DNA of 5,801 bases from an uncultured Prevotellaceae bacterium (GCA_946644025.1 CAMPCG010000195.1:1-5801), one strand, 5' to 3'. Counted from the stretch's first letter, positions 1 through 5,308 are shown. The notes: generated by a model from the sequence alone, not told the origin. Translations and numbers: made by a program.

Positions 1-422
1 AGCAGCAGCTTCTTGAAGTTCTCGGCCTGTGCCGATGCCTGCTCGCCGAAGATGCCGCCAGAGATCTTCGTCAGTCCGTCGACGATCTGCGCAATCTTCG
101 CGCCGAACATGTTCTCGATGTCCTCGACGGTATAGTCAGTGTCCTCGACGACATCGTGCAGCAGTGCCGAGCAGATGCTGGTGGAGCCGAGGCCAATCTC
201 GCTGCACACAATCTGCGCCACGGCGATGGGGTGCATGATGTAGGGCTCACCCGACAGTCGGCGCACGCCTTTGTGAGCCTGGCGTGCGAAGTTGAAAGCC
301 TTCGCGATGAGATCCACCTTCTTGCGGTGGCGTGAGTTCAGGTAGTCGTTGATGAGGCGTTCGTAGGCCTCGTTTATCATTTTGTCGTCGGCTTCTTCCC
401 GGCGTAGTTGCTCTTCGTCCAT
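1..422 (-). CDS. rel: RelA/SpoT-family (p)ppGpp synthetase/hydrolase, N-terminal fragment
   Basis: N-terminal 140 residues of a RelA/SpoT homologue, cut by the left window edge; family members are usually 700 or more residues. The enzyme makes and/or hydrolyses the alarmone (p)ppGpp in the cytoplasm during starvation. The visible part is the HD hydrolase domain. It has R55 and H64 in RRLSGEPYIMHPI, the metal-binding HD pair H89-D90, and E93-D94 in HDVVEDT, followed by FGAKIAQIVDGLTKIS. All expected hydrolase residues in this stretch are present, so the hydrolase is probably active; the synthetase, TGS and ACT domains lie outside. The ATG at 420-422 fits the normal N-terminus. The gene starts 48 bases after the mltD stop, and GGGGAGTTA repeats fill that gap, so co-transcription with mltD is likely. 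Whether it is a bifunctional Rel or a SpoT-like paralogue cannot be told from this fragment. Confidence 0.95.
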   Translation of the reverse strand, partial: MDEEQLRREEADDKMINEAYERLINDYLNSRHRKKVDLIAKAFNFARQAHKGVRRLSGEPYIMHPIAVAQIVCSEIGLGSTSICSALLHDVVEDTDYTVEDIENMFGAKIAQIVDGLTKISGGIFGEQASAQAENFKKLL

Positions 423-430
423 AGTTTTAG

Positions 431-473
431 GGGGAGTTATGGGGGAGTTATTGGGGAGTTAAGGGGGGAGTTA
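431..473. repeat. Degenerate GGGGAGTTA array between mltD and rel
   Basis: Four copies of GGGGAGTTA lie at 431-439, 442-450, 453-461 and 465-473, with spacers of 2-3 bases. The last copy includes the stop codon of the lytic transglycosylase gene (TTA at 471-473 on the plus strand). The array ends 8 bases before the rel start codon, so it forms the whole rel leader. It belongs to the same 9-mer family as the arrays at 1886, 3930, 4390 and 5357 but lacks the GACGWTAGT core seen there. Confidence 0.8.
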
Positions 474-1865
474 CTTCACCCTGAGTTTCTTGCCGGCCTG
501 GATGGTGCTGCCCTTCAGTCCGTTCATCTTCTTCAGCTTGGCCACCGTCGTGCCGTTGCGCTTGGCAATAGCCGACAGCGTGTCGCCGCGCTTCACCGTG
601 ACGCTCTTCGAGCTGGAACCGCGTGAGCGACCATGTGAGCGGCTGCGGCTGCGCGAATGGCGGGCATAGCTGCGGGTGCGTTGCGATGTCGACGCCTTGA
701 TCTCGCCCGTTGCCGAAGCAATGTCGACCGTGGCGCGCTTCATGGGCACGTTCGAGGCGTAGAGCGAGTCCTGCATGTCGATGAAGCGGGCCACGTCGCT
801 CACGGGCAGCCGCAGTGCCGACAGTCCGTAGCTCATGCCGGGGACGATGTCGCGCCGGTAGGACGGGTTCAGCGAGCGGATGAGCTGCACGTCGATGCCG
901 CAGACGGCGGCAATGTGCTCGAAGCTCAGGTCGCGGTCGACCATCACCGTGTCGGTCTTGACGGGCAGCTGCGTCGTCATCGGGCAGATGTTGTGCTCGC
1001 AGTAGTAGTTCATGGCATAGTTGGCGGCTATGAAAGCCGGCACGTAGCCGCGCGTCTCCTTGGGCAGGTAGGGGTATATCTTCCAGTAGTCGCGCTCGCC
1101 GCCGGCGCGGCGTATGGCCTTATTGATGTTCTCCGGTCCGCAGTTGTAGGCGGCAATCACCAGGTTCCAGTCGCCGAAGATCTGGTAGAGGTCACGCAGA
1201 TAGCGGGCGGCGGCATACGACGACTTGACGGGGTCGCGGCGCTCGTCGACCAGCGAGTTGACGTTCAGACCGTAGGCCTTGCCCGTGGGCAGCATGAACT
1301 GCCACAGGCCCGTGGCTCCGGCGTGGGAGACAGCGGTGGGGTTCAGCGCCGACTCAATGACGGGCAGGTACTTCAGCTCCAGTGGCAGCTGATAGGTCTC
1401 GAGGGCCTGCTCGAAGATGGGCATGTAGAAGTTGGCTGCCCCCAGCATGTAGCTTACCGAGCGGCGCAGGCGTCCCGTGTAGCGGTCGATGCACGACTGC
1501 ACCACCTCGTTCCACGACATCTCCATCACCGTGGGCATGCGCTGCAGTCGGTCAATGTAGACCTCGGTGTCGAACGTCGGGTTCTCGTCTTTCATCTGGC
1601 AGTCGTTGTCAGCCGAGAGATAGGTCTTCGACATGTATAGGCTCATCAGGCTGTCCAGGTTGTAGGTCATGGCCTCGGGGAACTCCACCTCCTCGGTGTT
1701 GCCCTCCTCGTCGGTCAGTTCAATCTCGTCGTCGTCGCCCTCAGGGTCCTCAACTTCTATCTGGGCGTGCATGCCCAGCGGGAAACATGTCATCAGGCAG
1801 CAGCCCAGCATCCACTTTGCGAGTGTCGTCGCTGTTCCTTTGATAGTCGTCTTTCTCATATTCAT
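471..1865 (-). CDS. mltD: MltD-like lytic transglycosylase with C-terminal LysM
   Basis: A 464-residue exported murein-cleaving enzyme. Lytic transglycosylases cut the MurNAc-GlcNAc bond and leave 1,6-anhydro-muropeptides, acting in the periplasm on the sacculus. Residues 1-34 look like a signal peptide with probable cleavage at MHA/Q; an acidic stretch follows at about 38-61. The SLT domain spans roughly 145-290. It has the catalytic glutamate E171 in LPVIESALNP, then SHAGATGLWQFM (180-191), AYNCGP (239-244) and TRGYVP (271-276), the usual family-1 motif order. Residues about 301-355 resemble a degenerate LysM. A Ser/Arg-rich linker (about 396-420) leads to a clear LysM at 421-464 (VKRGDTLSAIAKRNGTT) that should bind peptidoglycan. 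M3 (start at 1859) is an alternative start. No TAnnTTTG box lies upstream, so it is probably read through from DUF5683. Confidence 0.92.
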   Translation of the reverse strand: MNMRKTTIKGTATTLAKWMLGCCLMTCFPLGMHAQIEVEDPEGDDDEIELTDEEGNTEEVEFPEAMTYNLDSLMSLYMSKTYLSADNDCQMKDENPTFDTEVYIDRLQRMPTVMEMSWNEVVQSCIDRYTGRLRRSVSYMLGAANFYMPIFEQALETYQLPLELKYLPVIESALNPTAVSHAGATGLWQFMLPTGKAYGLNVNSLVDERRDPVKSSYAAARYLRDLYQIFGDWNLVIAAYNCGPENINKAIRRAGGERDYWKIYPYLPKETRGYVPAFIAANYAMNYYCEHNICPMTTQLPVKTDTVMVDRDLSFEHIAAVCGIDVQLIRSLNPSYRRDIVPGMSYGLSALRLPVSDVARFIDMQDSLYASNVPMKRATVDIASATGEIKASTSQRTRSYARHSRSRSRSHGRSRGSSSKSVTVKRGDTLSAIAKRNGTTVAKLKKMNGLKGSTIQAGKKLRVK

Positions 1866-1885
1866 TTTGTTTTATTTTTTGGGGG

Positions 1886-1932
1886 GGGAGTTAAAGGAGT
1901 TAAAGGAGTTAAAGGAGTTAAAGACGATAGTC
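1886..1932. repeat. GGAGTTAAA x4 plus GACGATAGTC element, mltD leader
   Basis: Four perfect tandem copies of GGAGTTAAA (1887-1895, 1896-1904, 1905-1913, 1914-1922) are followed directly by the core GACGATAGTC at 1923-1932. A run of eight G (1881-1888) merges into the first unit. The element sits 15-20 bases upstream of the mltD start, so its reverse complement is the mltD mRNA leader. It has the same arrangement and plus-strand orientation as the element at 3930-3979 in front of parB. Confidence 0.9.
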
Positions 1933-1936
1933 TGTT

Positions 1937-2013
1937 CCCTTTGTTATCCCTTTGTTATTCCTTTGAGTTCCCTTTGTAATTCTTTTTTATTCCCTTTGTA
2001 ATGTCTTTGCCTC
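1937..2013. repeat. 11-base tandem array (CCCTTTGTWAT) between DUF5683 and mltD
   Basis: Seven units start exactly 11 bases apart at 1937, 1948, 1959, 1970, 1981, 1992 and 2003. They read CCCTTTGTTAT, CCCTTTGTTAT, TCCTTTGAGTT, CCCTTTGTAAT, TCTTTTTTATT, CCCTTTGTAAT and GTCTTTGCCTC. The central CTTTG is kept in six of the seven. The array abuts the 9-mer element at 1886-1932, so almost the whole 157-base intergenic gap is repetitive. A short direct repeat CTCCTCAG (2011-2018, 2019-2026) follows and covers the DUF5683 stop codon. Function unknown. Confidence 0.8.
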
Positions 2014-2022
2014 CTCAGCTCC

Positions 2023-2886
2023 TCAGAACTCCAGGCTGCAGTTCACACCCACCGACGCCGCATACAGCGGGTTGGCCGAAGAGCCGTTGCCCATGACTGT
2101 CGGCCGCACCTTCATGCTCAGGTCCTTAGAGATGTCGAACGATGAGAGCTCAGCGTCGACATAGGCATCGATGACCGAGATGGCGTAGACGCCCACCATG
2201 ACGAAGAAGCTCATGTCGCGATAGCGGCGGAAACGGTCCTTACGCTTCTTGAAGATGGTCTTGTAGCGCTCCTCGTTGGCTGGTGTTATCTGGTGTCCCA
2301 GGTGCATGAACTTGTTGTAGCTGGCCGTCCCCGGGTCATCGTCCATGAGGTCCAGGTAGGCCTGTGCATAGTCCTTGTACATCATGTTGTTCCAGCGCAT
2401 GGCATAGAAGCACCCCACGAAGCCGCCGTAGACGATGGGCAACTTCCAGTATTTGCGGTTGTAGATCTGACCGCCGCCGGGTATGACCAGCGCCAGCCAC
2501 AGTGCCCGCTGCGGGTCGGGCTTCCACGTGGCCCAGTCGCGCTGCTGTCTGGGCTGCCGTTTCTGTCCCGTCGCCGTCAGCAGGCCGTCGCCCGTGTCCA
2601 GCGTCAGCGCCGTGTCCAAGGGCATGGCGTGGTACATGGAGTCCAGTGCCTGCATGATAGAGTCGGGCAGCTCGCGCGTCACAGTGCGCACCACCGTGTC
2701 TGTCAGCTCGCGTTTTACGACGCGCACCACCGAGTCGGGCAACTGCGTCTGTGCTTCGGCAGGGCAGACGAAGAGGATGAGAAGCAACAGCCTCCCCAAG
2801 CCCCTCCGAAGGAGTAAAAGCCTCCCCAAGCCCCTCCGAAGGAGGGGATGTCTATATACCTTATTATTATATATATATGCTCTCAT
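2023..2886 (-). CDS. DUF5683-family membrane protein
   Basis: A 287-residue protein of unknown function with a DUF5683 domain at about 115-265. The hallmark run is ALWLALVIPGGGQIYNRKYW (128-147), followed by hydrophobic IVYGGFVGCFYAMRW (151-165), a basic stretch KKRKDRFRRYRD (213-224), and a second membrane segment FFVMVGVYAISVIDAYVDA (227-245). The N-terminus is odd. Residues 13-36 read HPLLRRGLGRLLLLRRGLGR and so on; these are the translation of two in-frame REP-like repeats, which lead into LLLLILFVCPAEA, a normal signal-peptide core with likely cleavage after A45. Residues 50-81 hold an imperfect 12-residue repeat (PDSVVRVVKREL, TDTVVRTVTREL, PDSIMQAL). There is no in-frame ATG between codon 1 and codon 78, so the start is either the ATG at 2886 or a TTG within the repeat (for example L20 or L30). 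Its place between parB and mltD is the usual one in Bacteroidetes. Confidence 0.88.
   Translation of the reverse strand: MRAYIYNNKVYRHPLLRRGLGRLLLLRRGLGRLLLLILFVCPAEAQTQLPDSVVRVVKRELTDTVVRTVTRELPDSIMQALDSMYHAMPLDTALTLDTGDGLLTATGQKRQPRQQRDWATWKPDPQRALWLALVIPGGGQIYNRKYWKLPIVYGGFVGCFYAMRWNNMMYKDYAQAYLDLMDDDPGTASYNKFMHLGHQITPANEERYKTIFKKRKDRFRRYRDMSFFVMVGVYAISVIDAYVDAELSSFDISKDLSMKVRPTVMGNGSSANPLYAASVGVNCSLEF
2791..2851 (-). repeat. REP-like palindromic repeats, two in-frame copies inside DUF5683
   Basis: Two direct copies 30 bases apart (2791-2814 and 2821-2847) share CCTCCCCAAGCCCCTCCGAA and then GGAG on the plus strand. The second contains a perfect 7-bp stem: CCCCTCC (2831-2837), loop GAA, GGAGGGG (2841-2847). 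The 30-base spacing keeps the frame, and each unit encodes LLRRGLGRLL in DUF5683. The block is in inverted orientation to the similar copies at 2905-3000, separated by an AT-rich 53-base spacer that holds the DUF5683 start codon. Confidence 0.85.
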
Positions 2887-2904
2887 TGCATGTATCTGTC
2901 TATT

Positions 2905-3000
2905 ACATCCCTCCCTTGGGGAGGGCTTGGGTGGGCTTTTTACATCCCTCCCTTGGGGAGGGCTTGGGTGGGCCGTTCCCTTGGGGAGGGCTTGGGTGGG
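2905..3000 (+). repeat. REP-like palindromic repeats, three tandem copies in the parB-DUF5683 gap
   Basis: Three head-to-tail copies begin at 2905, 2942 and about 2975. The first two carry a perfect 7-bp stem, CCCTCCC-TTG-GGGAGGG, at 2909-2925 and 2946-2962, followed by CTTGGGTGGG; the third is truncated at its 5' side (TTCCC-TTG-GGGAGGG at 2976-2990). Together with the inverted copies at 2791-2851 they form a BIME-like structure. T-runs after copies 1 and 3 give a terminator look, but no plus-strand gene reads into them. Confidence 0.88.
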
Positions 3001-3004
3001 TTTT

Positions 3005-3919
3005 TTATTTGCCCAGCAACGCCATGATGCGCTTCAGCTCGTTCTCATTGGCGAAGGGAATGCTGATTTTTCCTTTGCCACCCTGTGAGCACGTCACCTG
3101 CACCTTGGCGTTCAGCAGGTCGCTGAGTCGCTTCCTGGCCTTGCCGTACTCGTCGGGCAGCTGCGCCTTGGTGGCAATCTTCTTGCGGGCACTGACCACA
3201 TCCTCGCCGCTCTTCAGCATCTGCACCATCTCCTCCACTTTCCTCACGGAGTACTGGTTCTTCAGCACGTCGCGGAACAACTTCAGCTGCATCGACGGCG
3301 AGTCGAGCGACAGCAGTGCCCGTGCGTGTCCCATGTCAATCTCGCGGTTCTTCAGCGACATCTGAATCTGTGCCGGCAGCTTCAGCAGGCGCATGTAGTT
3401 GGTCACGGCGGTGCGGCTCTTGCCCACGCGCTCCGAGATTTTCTCCTGTGTCATGCCCGACGTCTCAGCCAGGTGTTCATAGGCCAAGGCTATCTCGATG
3501 GCGTTCAGGTCCTCGCGCTGGATGTTCTCCACCAGTGCCAGCTCCATCACACTCTCGTCGTCGGCGGTGCGAATGTATGCCGGCATAGTCTTCAGCCCCG
3601 CCATCTGCGAAGCGCGCCAGCGGCGCTCGCCGGCAATGATCTGGTAGCGGTCGGCGGCCACCTGTCGCAGGGTGATGGGTGCAATGATGCCCATCGTCTC
3701 GATGCTTGTTGCCAGCTCCTGCATAGCCACGGGGTCGAACTCCCGTCGCGGCTGGTCGGGGTTGGGCTCTATCTGCTCGATGGGTATCTCACTGAGGTTC
3801 GACGACCCCTGTGTCTTCACCTCGCTGGTGTCGATGAGGGCGTCGAGTCCGCGCCCCGTTCCTATGTCGTCAAGTCCGCGTCCCAGGACGCTGCGGTCGT
3901 ATTTCTTTCGTACTGCCAT
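3005..3919 (-). CDS. parB: Chromosome partitioning protein ParB (CTPase, DNA clamp)
   Basis: A 304-residue ParB/Spo0J protein that binds parS near the origin, spreads as a CTP-dependent clamp, and stimulates ParA. The N-terminal ParA-contact motif is present twice: LGRGLDD (12-18) and GRGLDALI (22-29). The ParB/Srx-like CTPase domain has PNPDQPRREF (52-61), GERRWRAS (97-104) and ENIQRED (131-137). A helix-turn-helix for parS follows at about 156-182 (MTQEKISERVGKSRTAVTNY...). The last 40 residues form the dimerisation domain, ending in ELKRIMALLGK. The ATG at 3919 gives the usual MAVRKK N-terminus and is preceded by an A-rich leader (AAAAGAAAA). No TAnnTTTG box was found immediately upstream, so it is probably transcribed from the parA or four-helix-bundle promoters. 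It is separated from parA by an inserted gene. Confidence 0.96.
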   Translation of the reverse strand: MAVRKKYDRSVLGRGLDDIGTGRGLDALIDTSEVKTQGSSNLSEIPIEQIEPNPDQPRREFDPVAMQELATSIETMGIIAPITLRQVAADRYQIIAGERRWRASQMAGLKTMPAYIRTADDESVMELALVENIQREDLNAIEIALAYEHLAETSGMTQEKISERVGKSRTAVTNYMRLLKLPAQIQMSLKNREIDMGHARALLSLDSPSMQLKLFRDVLKNQYSVRKVEEMVQMLKSGEDVVSARKKIATKAQLPDEYGKARKRLSDLLNAKVQVTCSQGGKGKISIPFANENELKRIMALLGK

Positions 3920-3929
3920 TTTTCTTTTG

Positions 3930-3979
3930 GGGAGTTAAAGGAGTTAAGGGAGTTAAGGGAGTTAAAGACGTTAGTCTTG
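3930..3979. repeat. GGAGTTAAR x4 plus GACGTTAGTC element, left arm of a 50-base inverted repeat
   Basis: Four 9-mer units (3931-3966) are followed by the core GACGTTAGTC (3967-3976). Compared with the reverse complement of 4456-4505, 47 of 50 positions agree, including an identical first 36 bases with the same order of A/G variants. The two arms flank the four-helix-bundle gene. The element begins 10 bases upstream of the parB start codon. Confidence 0.9.
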
Positions 3980-3993
3980 CTCCTGAACGCTCC

Positions 3994-4374
3994 TTAGTCC
4001 TTCACCCCACTATTGTTAATGATTCCTTTACAATATAAATTCAAGAACTTGCTCGTCTCCTCAATAGAAGAACGAAGTAGCTCAAACTCCTCTGCCGAAA
4101 TGTAGCTTAAATCCCTTATAAGCAAGATGTAATTCCTGCATTCCTCCAGACTGCCTTGGGCGATGTTGAAAAAGCGCAGTTTGTCAGCCTTGCTTATTTT
4201 CTTATAGCCTTCGGCAATATTGGCAGATATTGACACCGCTGCCCGCTGGAACTGGTCGCATAACCCATAGCGTTCTGTGATGGGGAACTTCTGGCATGCC
4301 TTATAAGCCAACAAAGCAAAGGCATGTGCTTTTTGCCAAGCAATCACACTCTCAAAGCTAAACGTCGGTGTCAT
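3994..4374 (-). CDS. Four helix bundle protein (23S rRNA intervening-sequence family)
   Basis: A 126-residue protein of the small all-helical family first seen inside 23S rRNA intervening sequences (TIGR02436 type; same fold as the Avd protein of diversity-generating retroelements). Visible motifs are FESVIAWQKAHAFAL (7-21), KFPITERYGLCDQFQRAA (29-46), VSISANIAEGY (47-57), FFNIAQGSLEEC (68-79) and LIRDLSYIS (84-92). The length is full for the family. The role of free-standing members is unknown. It lies between parA and parB, which are normally adjacent. A hand count over 4021-4380 gives 160 of 360 G+C (44%), against about 58% in a sampled 60-base line of parA and 62-72% in two lines of parB. 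Inverted copies of the 9-mer repeat flank it. This points to a late arrival, possibly as a small mobile cassette. There is no rRNA here, so it is not in its rRNA context. Confidence 0.93.
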   Translation of the reverse strand: MTPTFSFESVIAWQKAHAFALLAYKACQKFPITERYGLCDQFQRAAVSISANIAEGYKKISKADKLRFFNIAQGSLEECRNYILLIRDLSYISAEEFELLRSSIEETSKFLNLYCKGIINNSGVKD

Positions 4375-4405
4375 ACTGTCTTTCTCTTCAACTCCCTTTC
4401 TGGTT

Positions 4406-4413
4406 CAAAACTA
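4406..4413 (-). promoter_or_regulatory. Candidate -7 box for the four-helix-bundle gene (proximal copy)
   Basis: Read on the minus strand this is TAGTTTTG, a match to the Bacteroidetes -7 consensus TAnnTTTG, about 31 bases upstream of the ATG at 4374. No convincing -33 TTTG is seen at the expected distance. A purine-rich GGGAG lies between it and the start codon. The box is part of the repeat element itself. Confidence 0.4.
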
Positions 4414-4455
4414 TCGTCCTTAACTCCCTTAACTCCCTTAACTCCCTTTCTGGTT

Positions 4456-4463
4456 CAAAACTA
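4456..4463 (-). promoter_or_regulatory. Candidate -7 box for the four-helix-bundle gene (distal copy)
   Basis: This is a second TAGTTTTG, created by the 50-base tandem duplication and therefore in exactly the same context as the proximal copy. If either works, both may, giving two start sites 50 bases apart. Confidence 0.3.
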
Positions 4464-4512
4464 TCGTCCTTAACTCCCTTAACTCCCTTAACTCCTTTAA
4501 CTCCCTTTTAAA

Positions 4513-5271
4513 TCATCTCCCAATAATCTCCTTCGCCAGAGCCAGATGGTTCTTCGCGCCGGTAGAGTCAGCGTCGTAGAGAATAACGGGCAGACCGTGA
4601 GAGGGACTCTCAGAGAGCTTCACGTTGCGCTGGATGACCGTCTTGAAAACCAGCTCCTGGAAGTGGCGCTTCACCTCGTCGTAGATCTGGTTGGCCAGAC
4701 GCAGGCGCGAGTCGTACATCGTCAGCAGGAAGCCCTCAATCTCTAAGCGCGTGTTCAGCTTCGACTTGATAATCTTGATGGTGTTCAGCAGCTTCGAGAT
4801 GCCCTCCAGGGCGAAGTACTCACACTGCACGGGGATGATGACCGAGTCGGCAGCCGTCAGGGCGTTCACCGTGATCAGGCCCAGCGACGGCGAGCAGTCA
4901 ATCAGTATATAGTCGTAGTCCTTGCGGATGGGGTCGAGCATCTGCTTGATGACCCGTTCGCGGTTTTCAATGTTCAGCATCTCAATCTCGGCACCCACCA
5001 GGTCAATGTGGCTCGGCACGATGTCAAGACCCTCAATGTCGGTAGTGTAGATGGCCTCGCGCACGTCCTTATGGTCGATGATGCACTCGTAGAGCGAGCA
5101 CTCCACCTCCTGGATGTTCACACCCAGTCCGCTGGATGCGTTGGCCTGTGGGTCGGCGTCGACCACCAGCACCGTCTTCTCCAGTGTTGCCAGCGAAGCC
5201 GCCAGGTTGATGGTTGTCGTCGTCTTGCCGACACCGCCCTTCTGGTTTGCTAAAGCAATAATCTTTCCCAT
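4513..5271 (-). CDS. parA: Chromosome partitioning ATPase ParA (Soj/MinD family)
   Basis: A 252-residue ParA ATPase that binds the nucleoid as an ATP dimer and moves ParB-parS complexes during origin segregation. The deviant Walker A, KGGVGKTT (11-18), has the signature lysine K11. Walker A' is VVDADPQAN (36-44) and Walker B is YILIDCSPSLG (121-131, D125). PVQCEYFALEG and TMYDSRLRLANQI follow as in chromosomal ParA. The length is typical. I chose the ATG at 5271 because MGKIIALANQKGG is the normal N-terminus. An in-frame ATG at 5349 would add 26 residues, but a good promoter box (5301-5308) lies inside that extension. The gene ends 8 bases before the repeat array that separates it from the four-helix-bundle gene. 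It is divergent from the SulP gene. Confidence 0.97.
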   Translation of the reverse strand: MGKIIALANQKGGVGKTTTTINLAASLATLEKTVLVVDADPQANASSGLGVNIQEVECSLYECIIDHKDVREAIYTTDIEGLDIVPSHIDLVGAEIEMLNIENRERVIKQMLDPIRKDYDYILIDCSPSLGLITVNALTAADSVIIPVQCEYFALEGISKLLNTIKIIKSKLNTRLEIEGFLLTMYDSRLRLANQIYDEVKRHFQELVFKTVIQRNVKLSESPSHGLPVILYDADSTGAKNHLALAKEIIGR

Positions 5272-5300
5272 TTTTGTTACCTTAATTACATAATAGGCTG

Positions 5301-5308
5301 CAAAATTA
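5301..5308 (-). promoter_or_regulatory. Probable parA operon promoter, -7 box
   Basis: On the minus strand this reads TAATTTTG, matching TAnnTTTG, with its 3' end about 30 bases from the parA ATG. The stretch upstream is very T-rich; a clear -33 TTG is not obvious. An AT-rich leader (TAATTAAGGTAACAAAA) precedes the start codon. It is the best candidate for driving the whole leftward cluster. Confidence 0.55.

Larger units (their letters stand above)
4390..4505. repeat. 50-base perfect tandem duplication of the TTAACTCCC repeat element
   Basis: Bases 4391-4440 and 4441-4490 are identical over all 50 positions, and a third partial unit runs on to 4505. Each unit holds CTGGTTCAAAACTATCGTCC followed by TTAACTCCC-type 9-mers. 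The element is the reverse complement of the arrangement at 1886 and 3930. It fills the gap between the parA stop and the four-helix-bundle start and carries two copies of a candidate promoter box. Perfect identity suggests a recent duplication. Confidence 0.95.

Noticed and set aside
657..1640. Long plus-strand open frame of 327 codons opposite the lytic transglycosylase
   Set aside because: It is antisense to a gene with clear catalytic motifs. Its protein is rich in A, V, R, H and G with no recognisable domain, as expected of a shadow frame in GC-rich DNA.
1669..2001. Plus-strand frame encoding a KELKELKELK peptide
   Set aside because: The periodic peptide is the translation of GGAGTTAAA repeats; no start context or domain supports a gene.
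2293..2817. Plus-strand open frame of 174 codons opposite DUF5683
   Set aside because: No family resemblance, antisense to a recognised domain, and its end runs into the REP-like repeats.
2905..3006. Rho-independent terminators (GC stems followed by T runs, plus strand)
   Set aside because: No plus-strand gene reads into them, and the T runs do not directly follow the 7-bp stems; they are better explained as members of a repeat family.
2877..3365. Plus-strand frame with repeated PSLGEGLGG
   Set aside because: The peptide is the translated palindromic repeat and the rest is antisense to parB.
3326..3997. Plus-strand open frame of 223 codons opposite parB
   Set aside because: Mirror of the well-supported parB; its C-terminus GELKELRELRELKT is just the 9-mer repeat translated.
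3994..4374. Intervening sequence within a 23S rRNA gene
   Set aside because: The protein family suggests it, but the flanks are parA, parB and intergenic repeats with no rRNA sequence.
4390..4505. CRISPR-like array
   Set aside because: The two 50-base copies abut with no unique spacers, and no cas genes are nearby.
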